This document shows, in pieces, positions 54,250 through 64,000 of a stretch of 64,000 nt of DNA. The notes below the pieces were generated by a model. It was not told the origin of the DNA. It ran no database searches and worked only from the letters and a program-made list of their open reading frames with translations. Position numbers and translations under genes: made by a program. The stretch is from Nectonema munidae (lineage: Eukaryota > Nematomorpha > Nectonematoida > Nectonematidae), in NCBI GenBank assembly GCA_030549495.1, contig JAUIRK010000875.1, forward strand, positions 1,283,858-1,347,857. The letters run 5' to 3'. Every line of letters begins with the position of its first letter. Position 1 is the stretch's first letter.

Positions 54250-54435
54250 ATGAGATATAAAACCTGTCCTAACGACCACCTTTATAAAGTGGTCACCTGC
54301 CTTTAGTGACCACGATAAAATAATCCCGTTAAAATTAGTATGGTTATTTTTCCCTTTATAGAACGGTCACTCGTTTATAACACCGTCAGCGGCCAGATTT
54401 TAAGCAGAAAAAATCTGCGTATAACGGTCACTTTT
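54250..54435 (+). mobile_element. Possible pogo/Tigger-type leader fragment
   Basis: CTAACGACCACCTTTATAAA followed by GTGGTCACC, GTGACCAC, AACGGTCACTC and AACGGTCAC is the repeated gACCaC / GGTCAC pattern found at ends of pogo-like elements in animals (from memory). A short ATG frame at 54733 with LRKTKKMEVLRLHETP could be the first residues of such a transposase but breaks at once. Confidence 0.35.
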
Positions 54436-54789
54436 TCACAAACCCTAATTAAAATCAAAGTATGCAAGTGATATATACGCTTATATATTTCCTGCATATA
54501 TAAATATTATACATGTAGTGGTTACTTTGTTATAAGACGTGTTAACTACAGGCATATTTTTATTGTTAATAAACACACTCTTTCAGTGAGACCTTTATAC
54601 ATCCTTTAGTGTACTGTTTACTACCATCGTTTCCTTTTTTGTTTTAGCTTAATATTCTTTTACTACAACTCTTAGTTATTTACAAAAGCTTTTTTTTTTT
54701 ATCTTTTATAACTACAATATTTATACAATTAAATGGCAAATAAATTAAGAAAAACCAAAAAAATGGAAGTTTTGAGGCTTCACGAGACG

Positions 54790-55060
54790 CCTTTCAGTAC
54801 AAGGAAGAAGGAATAGGCATCAGATACAGGACTAATGGGAAGATGCATAAACAAAGACTACTACTTGCCTTAACAAAGCTTAAACGGACAGTTATTTGAA
54901 AATTTTTTGCGGATAACATACCCTGAACGCCATGAGTAAGCAGAAAATGCAGTCATCAACTTATAAGTTATCTTGGGCCTGTGACAACTAACGCCTCACA
55001 ATGAACACTAAGAAGACAGAAGTCATATTTTAACCGCGCCCTAGCAAACTTGCAAGTTCT
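54790..55060 (+). pseudogene. LINE reverse-transcriptase fragment
   Basis: In mixed frames: EGIGIRYRTNGKMHKQR (about 54810), a FADD-like FADN (about 54913) and TKKTEVIF (about 55010) preceded by SWACDN. These are the order and spacing of the palm of a widespread non-LTR retrotransposon group (FADD box then KKTEV). Stops and shifts are present and the active-site box is altered. Only about 90 residues remain. Confidence 0.6.
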
Positions 55061-57269
55061 ATTTTAATAAAAACTCTGATAAAATGAGAAAAATTGATAA
55101 AGTGCGAATCATAAAATGTAAAATTTTTTATCATTACAAAAAATTAATTTATTTCAATTCAAAAGGTTATTCGTAAGTTAATAATGCTGGTTATGCCATT
55201 GAAGTATTTGCATTAAAAACTTTAAAAAATTTTGCGATAGAAAAATATTTATTTAAGCTAATTCCAAAATTCAAGTGCGCTGACCTAAAATAAAAATACA
55301 TCTTTAAATTTATGAAGTTACTTCTACTGTTCAATAATAATCTTTCCTTAGCAGTGTTAGGAAAGTAATCATATGATCAAGACACAAAATCACAGACCTA
55401 AAAAATATAATACAGTCAAACTTGCTGGACCCTCGATTACCCACATAAAAATATTTGCGCGGTTATGCGGGTGTGGATAGAAGAATTTTGAGTGTTGGGT
55501 AATATTTGACAACATTTCTCAAAAATCAAAATGAAGTATTAAAAAAATAAATCAGAAAACTTTCTAAGCATCCTTTACTATTAATAGTCCTTAGTTATTA
55601 TGCCGAATTTAACTGAAATATGCGCATGTATGGGAATAAGAATTGAGATTGTGTTATGTAAAATCAAATAGAAAATAAGGAGATTAAGCACCACAAAAAT
55701 TATAAAATAATACTAAAAAGCTAGGTGGTTGAAAATAAATTCTAACATATACTTGGAGTTTTTAAGTGTTTCAAGTGAGAGTTAGATGTTTAAACCTTGG
55801 ACTCTGCCTCCCTGAAGAAACGTAATAAAATTACTGTTTTGTTAGCCCAATGGATTCAAATTTTGTGTGTTCAATAGTTTACTCAAAAATTTATTTCGAA
55901 ATCTATGCGGAAAAAAAATTATTTGCAGGACTGGGGTTACCCACAAAGTTTATTTTGCGAGTATGGACGGATCCGGGTCCACGTTTTGCTCTCATACTTG
56001 TTGGAACAGCACGCATATATTAGGCCACAATGTATTTCACACAACTTATTTGTTGCATATAATATGACAACAAAATCTGAAAAATGGTTGAAATGGCAAT
56101 AAAGAGAAAAAAACTCAAAACGCAAATCCAAAATTTAAATAAAAAAATTTTTTTTTGCATCTTAAGAAAATATATTCTCCCTCAATATAAAACTTTAAAT
56201 TTTTCAAAAAAAAAGAAGTAAAATGAAAAAAAATTTCTAGACGTTTAAGATTTGGTTGTCCAAAGGTTTGGTTGAAATGGAAGCAACAAATTTTTCTATA
56301 CGCTCTATAGTATTAGAAAAATTATACACTAAGCAATAATAATTTAAACAATTATTTGAATGAAAAAGGCCCGGATGACTGGATAATCTTTGACAGGGAA
56401 AATAAAAAAGGCCAGTACAATCAAAGCATTGTATCATTCCAAATAAACTGATGTAAATTTTACAGATCATTTTCACAAAAAATATTTGATATCAAAAAAA
56501 GTATAAGTTCAAAAAACATTCTTTTAAAAAAAAATAAAGAAATTAAAATTAGTTACATTACGTGTCTAAAAAGTAGAAACGATAAAAAAAAAGGGATGAA
56601 TAATCTATTTTTATAAAAGTAGGAAAATAATCATCGATTTTAAAAGGCAGACATTTTATTAAAACCTTGCGGCACTTTTTAACCCAGCCGCCATTAAAAT
56701 CAGAAGGCCTTTATTTTAAGGAGCTTAGTTTAACACAATATTTTAAATTAATTAAATCAAGAAAGATTTTAAACAATAGAAAAGAACTTACATTTTATAA
56801 AAAATTTTACTTGAGCTTGAACTTTATTATTTAAAAAAAGATATTGCCAAGTTAATCTTGCGGCACTTTTTAACCGGACCGTTTTTACAATGATAAATTA
56901 CTGCATTCCCTCACCTTTAGATACCTATTTAATAAATATTTTCAATTCTCAGAGAGAGTCAAGGATGCATTTATAAGAGTTAATGAATAACACATTCATT
57001 TTCTCTTTTAAAAAAATATTATAAAAACACTAATGGAGTATGAAAACTTTTTGGACATTATAAAAGCAACTCTGTTTTAAAATACTTTAAAAATGTTTCT
57101 GTAATTCAATTTTCAAGTTTTATTTTAACATTATGGTATTTTAAAGATGCTATTTTTTTTTATAGAATCCTTGTTTATTTTAAATTATATTGGAAATATT
57201 TTTGATAGAAAACATAGTCAATTAATTACAATATCATTTTTAAAAATAAATCATAATTTTTAAAATTAT
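55061..57269. other. Intergenic stretch with few recognisable features
   Basis: CTTGCGGCACTTTTTAACC occurs twice as a direct repeat (56666-56684, 56857-56875). ACAGTCAAACTTGC at about 55412 may be a pogo-like end. The frames at 55867-56102 and 56237-56476 have no family match. Confidence 0.35.
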
Positions 57270-58330
57270 TAATTTAGTTGGATCCTACAAACCATGGTAT
57301 CAAATTCTACCAGTGAAACATCCAATCGGGCTCATCCACCCTTCTTTATTTCCAGCAAACACCACTAATAACCGTCATCATAGATATCTTGCTTTTAACC
57401 TCATAACTAACCAATGTAGAACAAACAAACACAGCCCGGTTTCAATGAATGCTGATGGTTCCAAGTCACAAAATCGCTCGTTTGAAGCATGCGATTTTTT
57501 CTTACACAATACAAATACTCTTTTCTTAACAAAACAAGATTAAGAAATTACTGGATTTGCTATGAAAGAGAAATTCACGCAGCATTACTATCCTACAACA
57601 TATTCTTTAACAACCTAACCCTAATTCTACCTCATTCAAATATATTACATTTTTCACTGCCTTGCAAATATAATACTATCTGGATCTCAAAAACAAAATC
57701 TCACAATCAAATTTTAGTTTAGCTAACAAACTTATTCGCTTATCTAATCACTTTGAATTAAAAATCTCATTCTCAAGTTCATTATCTAGATATTTATTAT
57801 CAAACTATCTAGTTGATTTCATTGAATATCGATATCAACATTTACAAACACAATAACAAACTTTATACTAATTCAATGTGAACAATTTACTGACTAAACT
57901 ATCTTATCACCTCCCACATCTACACGATTATCAGAACAAAAATAAACAAACACATTCATCCACTCCCTTGAAACATCATTCGCAAGCTATCATCTCATTA
58001 CTCGTGTAATGCTTACTTTTTTTAATTCAAAATACAACCAAACCCTTTCTGTCGATTTAACTGTCCTCAGATTGAAACATCTATACACATTCGCCTTCAT
58101 TGTCCTATATTTCATTCTTAACGACACCAATTCCTTGAAAAAAGGAGAGCCCTCCGAAAATCGGATCTGATCAGAAAGTTTTATAAAAATATTCCATCTT
58201 CTCTACAGATTTGCTACATACTCATCAAATATCTACATAACCACAATCGAGCCCATACTCTCTACAAACCAAACACTCAATCCTCCTCCAGATATCTAAT
58301 AAAAATAACCCCATTATAATCACTAATGAA
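57270..58330 (+). pseudogene. Degraded LINE RNase H region (I/Jockey-like)
   Basis: NADGSKSQNRS (about 57448) corresponds to the YTDGSK start of a LINE-type RNase H, and NYWICYEREIHAALLSY (about 57547) to its second motif with the catalytic Glu. A weaker continuation through FFNNLT follows. The third Asp (FTDS) is not recognisable. Sequence composition (C-rich, few G on this strand) differs from the flanks. Many stops. No 3' end or poly(A) tail could be defined. Confidence 0.5.
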
Positions 58331-59305
58331 TACATCCAAAAAAACAATTTAGCTTCTATAAACATGAAAACCTCCAAAGTTTTTCTTTTCTATTTCAGAA
58401 AAAACATAGAACTGGAAAATTCTTACTTTGAAGACAAAATTTCTGCAGACTTTCAAACATATCTGTTACAGCTGAGTTAGAAATAGATTGAAAAATAAGA
58501 GAAAAGTAAACTTAAAAAATTATAATGTATTTATTTTATTCAATTCATATATTTCTTTTTACAATTGAATTTGGTTTGGATATATTGAATGTGACAAAAA
58601 AAAAGGGCGCAGAGAAATTCGTTATATTGTGTTTTCAATGTATTTATATACATTTCTTAACACTAAAAATAATCTAAACTTGAGGTAATATGGATATATG
58701 CAGTTTTTGCACATTTAAATTATATTTATTTTTTATTCTTATTTACTCCAAATTTTCTATGCGTTTTTATTTTTACCATTAACTTGTAAAGTATGTTTAA
58801 AATTTTAGTTTTAATTAATTAGGATTTCTAGTGTTAATTTTAGTTTTTCATATTTTTACTATCAAAAATATGTATTTCCTATATCTGTTTTTTAATATAT
58901 ATAAAAAGATAGTTTGACTAAAGGGGATCTAATCCCATCCACTTCCTTCGAAAATTTAGCTATATTATTTTGATAAATTGTTTATAGTATAAAAAATATT
59001 AGATATTTCAATATTAAATAAATATTTAATATACAGTAATTATCTAAAATTAAAATCTCGAAAAGAGAATTAACGCTTTATACATTATAAAATATTTTTA
59101 AAAGTTTTAGCTCTCAATTTACCCCGACTAAAAAGGTTTTGGATCCTCCCTGGTATATCGTAAAAATATTTGTATATTTTAAAACGTTTACTTGTAGAAG
59201 TAAAAAAATAGGGCATTTTAAGTCTAAAATTGTTTGCGGTAATGATACGATCTGTAGTAAGAAATTGCTTGTTAGTTAAGTTGTCAGTTTGTTAAATTGT
59301 TATTT
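58331..59305. other. Intergenic stretch, nothing recognised
   Basis: AT-rich, only chance frames. Confidence 0.4.
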
Positions 59306-60030
59306 CAGGGGCGGATCCAGAAGGGGGAAATTGGGCAATTGCCCCCTGCGAATGTTGTTCCTTATTTGCACACTAAATAATAATTGGCTTACATGCTTGT
59401 TTGTATTTATGTCTTATCAGAAATTTTAGCAGTTAAAATGGCTAATTAATTTGTCAGAAGTTATCATAGAAAAGTGAATAAAAAAAATTTTCAATAAAAA
59501 CTAATTTCAGTTTTTTGTCTAATTTTTACATTGCTTTTTGAAGTTATTGAAAATATCTATACCTCACCTTCTTCCTTTTAAGGGTTCCTAAAGCAAACAG
59601 TTTTTTATAGTTTTATATACTATAAACTGGTTAGATATAGCACAAATAGAATATAATATTTTGACAGAATTGTTAGATTCTGTTGATTAATCTAATTTTA
59701 AGCTAATGAAAAATATTTATTTTTACTTTGAATTATGTTTTTCAATCGTTTTGCCAATGTTATCTAACAGTTTTAGTCCTTCTTGAGAGAGGCATATCTT
59801 TACTTATCAAGGCTATCTGTATCTATGCACTTCACTACCTTTAAAAGGTAATCTTTCACCAGTTCTACATCGCTAAATGGTTTTACCTTAATTTTAAGCA
59901 AATATATAATCCTAAAATTAGCTTCTGTCGATGCATTACTAAAGCTCAACAACTAAAGCTAGGTTAAATTTTGAGGTTCCAGGCGGACCATTCGCCACAC
60001 AAGAAATTAATTTCTAATGAAAAAAGAGCT
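59306..60030 (-). pseudogene. hAT element end with transposase fragment
   Basis: CAGGGGCGGATCCAGAAGGG at 59306 is a hAT-type end of the same family as 24499 and 35800. On the minus strand, about 59930-59770 reads KVKPFSDVELVKDYLLKVVK followed by CIDTD and, out of frame, a PLSRRT-like piece. This is the KPF.D.E..K..L linker typical of ZBED5/SCAND3-like hAT transposases. No second terminal repeat was found and the frame is broken. Confidence 0.5.
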
Positions 60031-60582
60031 AACAAAAAGGATCAGCATATAATGAATAGCAAAATTACATACAACTGTATAAAGTATAGAAGAAATGGCG
60101 TAGAGTCTACCAACCGATAACGAATTTGTAGCCAAAATGATGAAGTGCTATCGCGATACCTAATTTACTGACAGATGAAATATTTTGAGTGAATTAAACA
60201 CTAAAAGTTGATTTATTAAATAAATTAAGAAAATAATTAGCAAAGAAATACTGGAAGTAGAATTTATTTTGAAGTTTATAAATTTGATATTGATTGACGT
60301 GTTTTATTTTTTTTTGAAACGTTTGATTTTCATAAAAAAATTTACATCACCACTAAATTCCTCATACTTGAAAATGGATATATGTATATATTTTATAAGT
60401 ATTTTAATAAAAAATTTATTTTGACATGAGCTGTCATATTTAAATCATTTTTTGACAGGTTTGATGGATTTTCATTAAAAAAAGAACTAGATTTATCATA
60501 TTTGAAATATATATAGTAATCTTAAAAATTTTTGTCTTTTACATTTTTTTAACTCTTAAGAATTTTCTTTTCATTTTACAAA

Positions 60583-61716
60583 ATGTCAGAAGACCCAGTT
60601 GAAGGCATTCTATCATTTCTACGTTACACGCATTTGGAGTTATGTGCTAAAGACATTAAATCAGTGATGAAATCCTACCCCAATCTAAATCCAGTTTCAA
60701 GATTGTTTGTTTTCAATGATGGTTCATCTAAGGATTTGTTTTCTTTATTGGGTACAATTCCAGTTCTCTTTCGAAACAGTAACTATAACATTCCTTTTCA
60801 AATATGGATTCCACCATTTTATCCCTACGCTCCTCCGATATGCTACGTAACGCCTACTTCAAACATGAATGTTGCAGTTTCAAAGTACGTGGATCATTCT
60901 GGTAAAATTTATCATCCTTACATAAGTAATTGGAAGCATCCAAATTCTGATTTATGTCTTTTGGTGCAGTGCTTGCGCGGTATTTTCAGCGAAGTATGCC
61001 CCGTCTTCTTGAAGAATGCTTATCCAATGACTACCACTCAACCAAACTTCAAAAACGGCCTAGATACAAATCCTCGACAACTACCATATCCTACAAACAA
61101 CACATTCCCTCCCTACCCCACTCAACAACCAGCGTACCCAACTATTCCTACTACCATAATTCCACATATCTCGATATCAGCTTCCAGACCTGCTCCCCCT
61201 CCTCCATCACCCAACGTGGACGCCGACACCATCAGAGCTTCCTTGCTTTCAGCAATAACAGAGAAAGTTCGAGCGCATCTGCGTAATTCCTTCGAAAATA
61301 CCTTCCCCGAAATGAACAATCTCTTCCACAACTTAGAAAGACTTGGAGCTGGCGAGAAAAAGATAAAGGATATTCTTGAGAAAATAGATGAGAAGAAGAG
61401 GGAGGTTGGGGATCAGAGAGAAGAGCTGATTGTGAAAATCGAGGAACTGAAGGCATGTCTGAAGTGCTGTGATGAAGTGAGCGACGGAAATACAAGTATT
61501 GATGATGTCATTGTTGCGAAGAACGCCTTTCAAAATCAAATTTTATGCGCGTACGTCGAAGACAACTCACTCACTGATGCCTTATATTACATCGCTGAGG
61601 CGCTGAAGAAAAATGTCATTTCCTTGGAAACCTTCCTCAAGAATATTAGACAAGTATCGAGACGTCAATTCATGGCGAGAGCAACTATCAATGCCTGTAA
61701 AAGTTGTGTTTTATGA
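60583..61716 (+). CDS. TSG101: TSG101/Vps23-like ESCRT-I subunit, intronless
   Basis: 377 residues. The N-terminal UEV domain (about 1-145) has the TSG101 blocks VFNDGSSKDL, LGTIPV, NYNIPFQIWIPPFYPYAPPI, VDHSGKIYHPYI and WKHPNSDL. As in all UEVs there is no catalytic Cys of an active E2, so it would bind ubiquitin and P(T/S)AP motifs rather than transfer ubiquitin. A Pro/Tyr/Thr-rich linker (about 150-212, with PAPPPPSP) follows, then a coiled coil (about 240-300) and the C-terminal steadiness box (about 325-370: TDALYYIAEALKKNVISLE, FLKNIRQVSRRQF). The protein would act in endosomal sorting, virus-like budding and cytokinesis with Vps28/Vps37. Start: first ATG after TTTTACAAA. No introns, in contrast to the LUC7-like gene, so either an ancestral intron loss or an old retrocopy; no poly(A) remnant or target duplication was seen. 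The frame is intact. Confidence 0.93.
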   Translation: MSEDPVEGILSFLRYTHLELCAKDIKSVMKSYPNLNPVSRLFVFNDGSSKDLFSLLGTIPVLFRNSNYNIPFQIWIPPFYPYAPPICYVTPTSNMNVAVSKYVDHSGKIYHPYISNWKHPNSDLCLLVQCLRGIFSEVCPVFLKNAYPMTTTQPNFKNGLDTNPRQLPYPTNNTFPPYPTQQPAYPTIPTTIIPHISISASRPAPPPPSPNVDADTIRASLLSAITEKVRAHLRNSFENTFPEMNNLFHNLERLGAGEKKIKDILEKIDEKKREVGDQREELIVKIEELKACLKCCDEVSDGNTSIDDVIVAKNAFQNQILCAYVEDNSLTDALYYIAEALKKNVISLETFLKNIRQVSRRQFMARATINACKSCVL

Positions 61717-61718
61717 AA

Positions 61719-61760
61719 TCCAGGCGTCAACTCATGATCCGAGCAATAAGTGCTGCTTAA
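61719..61760 (+). repeat. Duplicate of the TSG101 C-terminal coding segment after the stop
   Basis: TCCAGGCGTCAACTCATGAT onward encodes SRRQLMIRAISAA and TAA, parallel to SRRQFMARATINA in the real C-terminus 62 bases upstream. It is out of frame with the gene (62 is not a multiple of three) and lies in the 3' UTR. Confidence 0.75.
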
Positions 61761-61885
61761 GTTCTGTTTTATAAACTATCTTTTTATGGTAGCTATTTCT
61801 GGCATTTCTAAGCTTGTTACATTCTCACCTTCGTATAACTCCGCAAAGCGCGTCCTTTGCTTTGTTGAAATCTCTTTCATATGTC

Positions 61886-61891
61886 AATAAA
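61886..61891 (+). promoter_or_regulatory. Polyadenylation signal of the TSG101-like gene
   Basis: AATAAA 170 nt after the stop codon. Confidence 0.55.
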
Positions 61892-61899
61892 ATTAATGT

Positions 61900-63289
61900 A
61901 TTTTTTTATATATTTGAATTTAAAAGTATATTTTTTTTATAAAAATCTTATAATAAGTAATTGCTCATCAACGATACGATATGGACAGCGAGAATATGAC
62001 GCAAATTATAATCAGTCATGGTCAAGTAAGTGGTCAACTACAAATGATGACCATGGTTTTGTAGGTTGTTTGATGCGCCTTACATACAAAATCAGCCAGC
62101 AGTACCTTATGGTGGATTTTTGCGGGTTGGCTGAAATTACACTGGTTTATCGCTGCTGCTACGAAAGTGTAACAAAAATCTACACTTTTCCCTGAGAGTA
62201 TTTGCTTTTATGGTAATACTCTCTCAGTTTAAACAATGCCTTGTTTTGAACTGATAGATTATACTCATATAAAGATAGCATAATCTAGGGGCTAACAACA
62301 ACAACCATGGTTTTCTTTGGATCTCATTAAAATGTTCTTGAAATCAGAGACTGTAGTAGCAGTGCTATCATCGCGGTAGACTCTAAGCACATGTGGGGGC
62401 TGGACTAAGAATGTGAATCGTTTATATATCCCTGAAAGTTGTGTGAGAGGGGGTAAAATAGCCCCTCCTTCACTTATCCACGGAGCTGAGTGTTATTAAA
62501 CCCAGTGTATCAGTACCAAAAGGGATAATGAGAGGTGATGCAAAAAGCATATGTGAATACAATTAATACATTTTGTAAGGATTTGATTTTAGAAAAGCTA
62601 TGTTTTAATTATAAAGAATTATTATTATATGCCTTTTAACGCTATAAAGGAACACAGTGAGAGTGTAAAACAATTTATGACTGAAATTTCCAATATCATT
62701 GCATGTCATTGTACTTAGAATAGTTGATCCACAAATGGTGAGCCTAATTTTCTATCGGTTGCTTTAAAATGTTGTTACAGGACTCAGTGAGACACACTAG
62801 AGCTATATTTATTGTCATTTTCCTTCTACAGCCACAATTCCTTTAATTTTGATTAAGTTTAAATTTTCACAGAGTTCTGGAAATGAATTTCTACTGAAAC
62901 TACAGTTATCAAGGAAGGACCATTTTAGTATGAATAACAGAAGGGAATATATACTGTACGTGGGGAATGGTGTACTGACGAGCTATATTCTAAATTCCTA
63001 TGCTAAGTCAATGCAGGTCAGATGGAGATGTGATTTAGAATTTTCTATATAGTCAGGTGTCGAAGCATTAAATAGGCTCACCCTGGAATAAGAGTCTTCC
63101 AATAAGCAGAAAAATCTCTTGAGGAGTTAGGTCTAGTTTACTAATGATCGGAAAACTTTTTTATGAGTGTATGATTTCAATTATTTTCTCGAAATTTTTT
63201 TCTGGACGTTCACTTTTTTATCATTGAAAATAGAATTTAAAATATGAACCCATCTATATAGTTATTATAGACAGGATTAGACATAAAAA
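61900..63289. other. Intergenic stretch with moderate GC, no gene recognised
   Basis: Less AT-rich than average around 62000-62550, but frames (61881-62195, 62849-63052) show no domain. A short hairpin lies at 62192-62227. Confidence 0.35.
62192..62227. repeat. Short inverted repeat (hairpin)
   Basis: CTGAGAGTATT (62192-62202) and AATACTCTCTCAG (62215-62227) pair with a two-base bulge and a 12-base loop. Confidence 0.5.
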
Positions 63290-63863
63290 TTTTATTTACT
63301 TCTACCCTCATACCATCTTTGGGTTACACATTCTAAAACGTCTCCTTTCTTTTTCCATATGGGTACTATCACACTTTTCCTCCAGTCTTCAGGTATTTTT
63401 CCTTCTATCCCCACTGTTTTCAGTAGTTTCACCATCCAACAAAGAGTTTCGTATCCTCCTGCTTTCAGCATATCAACACTATTCTCACTAAGTCCAGTTG
63501 CTTTATCTACCTTTAACGTTTCTTCGACTTTTTCTTTACTACCTCTATTCAGTTCTACAAAGTAACCCGCGCATCTTTTTTCAACTTCATCAGTGTTAAA
63601 AACCAGTTTCCCCTCTTTATTTTTAATAATATTGACGTTACCAATTTCTTTCCTTTCTCTCTGTGTTGAACAGTTCTGTATATTTGATTTTCACCTTCTT
63701 TTGTTCTTAAGTCATCATAAAGCTTTTGTGTCCCTTCGTTCCTAGCAATCGCAATATTCTTTTTAGCCTTCTTCTTTTTGGTTGGCGGACATGAAAATTT
63801 ATGGGGATTAACTACATCATACCTCGTTGCAGCAAATGCACGTTGGAAACATGTGACTGTCAT
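63290..63863 (-). pseudogene. Non-LTR retrotransposon reverse transcriptase, N-terminal fragment
   Basis: 63555-63863 (-) encodes NEGTQKLYDDLRTKEGENQI and YRTVQHREKGKK, the linker before the RT domain in a common LINE group. In another frame, 63566-63300 (-) encodes KVDKATGLSENSVDMLKAGG, IPEDWRKSVIVPIWKKKGD, the first conserved RT motifs (normally KAxGxDxxSxxxL and W...ivPi.KKGD). A frame break near 63600 and a stop near 63300 end it before the catalytic FADD box. The upstream endonuclease domain would lie beyond the window edge. Confidence 0.72.
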
Positions 63864-63875
63864 TGCAAACTAGAC

Positions 63876-63933
63876 AAGCTTTGTTGCATACATGCTGAAT
63901 GCGTAGGCTTTGTTGCATACATGTTGAATGCCT
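63876..63933. repeat. Two-copy 29-bp tandem repeat
   Basis: CTTTGTTGCATACATGCTGA and CTTTGTTGCATACATGTTGA lie 29 bases apart, just upstream (minus strand) of the LINE fragment. Confidence 0.7.
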
Positions 63934-64000
63934 AGATGTCTTTAAAAAAGATGCCTTTAAAGCTTCTAATTTCCTTCTTAACTCTTTTGTGCCGAAAGTC

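Noticed and set aside
61960-62060. ACGATACGATATGG...GCAAATT resembling U6 snRNA
   Set aside because: Only short scattered matches; the conserved ACAGAGA box and the 5' stem are absent.

Overview
The window is animal genomic DNA. It is strongly AT-rich, with spliced genes, long introns and a very high load of transposon debris. Nothing prokaryotic or viral-genome-like is present. The proteins that can be read best (a LUC7-like splicing factor, a TSG101/Vps23 homologue, a syntaxin-18-like tail exon and an EGF/Ig-type surface protein) indicate a metazoan, most likely an invertebrate. A weak ZAD-like zinc-finger match hints at an arthropod, but the lineage cannot be settled from this window.

Layout. 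1-1400 is a wrecked hAT transposase. 4086-28683 (+) is a complete LUC7-like gene in nine exons, reconstructed here from splice sites and phase; it encodes 339 residues. Its 24-kb span is mostly mobile DNA: a truncated 1.8-kb hAT copy, a 3.8-kb Ty3/gypsy LTR retrotransposon (9493-13291, 5-bp target duplication), hAT miniature elements, piggyBac-type TTAA elements, tRNA-derived SINEs, a hAT transposase relic and a piggyBac transposase relic. From 28.7 to 40.4 kb the DNA is almost all transposon: a repeat-encoded protein of unknown class, a Tigger/pogo transposase, hAT ends and a Mutator-like (MULE) element. 40452-40547 (+) is the last exon of a syntaxin-18-like SNARE gene; its other exons were not found. 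44049-46763 (+) is an intronless gene for a 904-residue secreted or type I membrane protein (signal peptide, EGF, three lectin-like or discoidin-like modules, Ig domains, transmembrane segment). 49139-52440 is a 3.3-kb hAT element with an imperfect 8-bp target duplication, filled with nested insertions, and is the inverted relative of the truncated copy at 5.8-7.6 kb. 52.8-60.0 kb holds a recent repeat copy, hairpins, tandem repeats and LINE and hAT relics. 60583-61716 (+) is an intronless TSG101-like ESCRT-I gene. The right edge holds a LINE reverse-transcriptase fragment (-).

How the parts relate. The host genes do unrelated housekeeping or surface jobs (U1 snRNP and 5' splice-site choice; ER SNARE; endosomal sorting; cell surface) and do not form a functional cluster. 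The coherent story is transposon ecology. Several miniature families have target duplications diagnostic of their superfamily: 8 bp for hAT, TTAA for piggyBac, 8-10 bp for MULE-like. In one case a related copy provides the empty site. Relics of hAT, piggyBac and pogo transposases lie in the same window; no MULE transposase was seen. The least conventional signals are a self-priming-like inverted repeat at the LTR/internal junction of the gypsy element, the architecture of the 904-residue protein, a duplicated TSG101 C-terminal motif just past its stop codon, and a 35-bp near-perfect hairpin at 53.7-53.8 kb.
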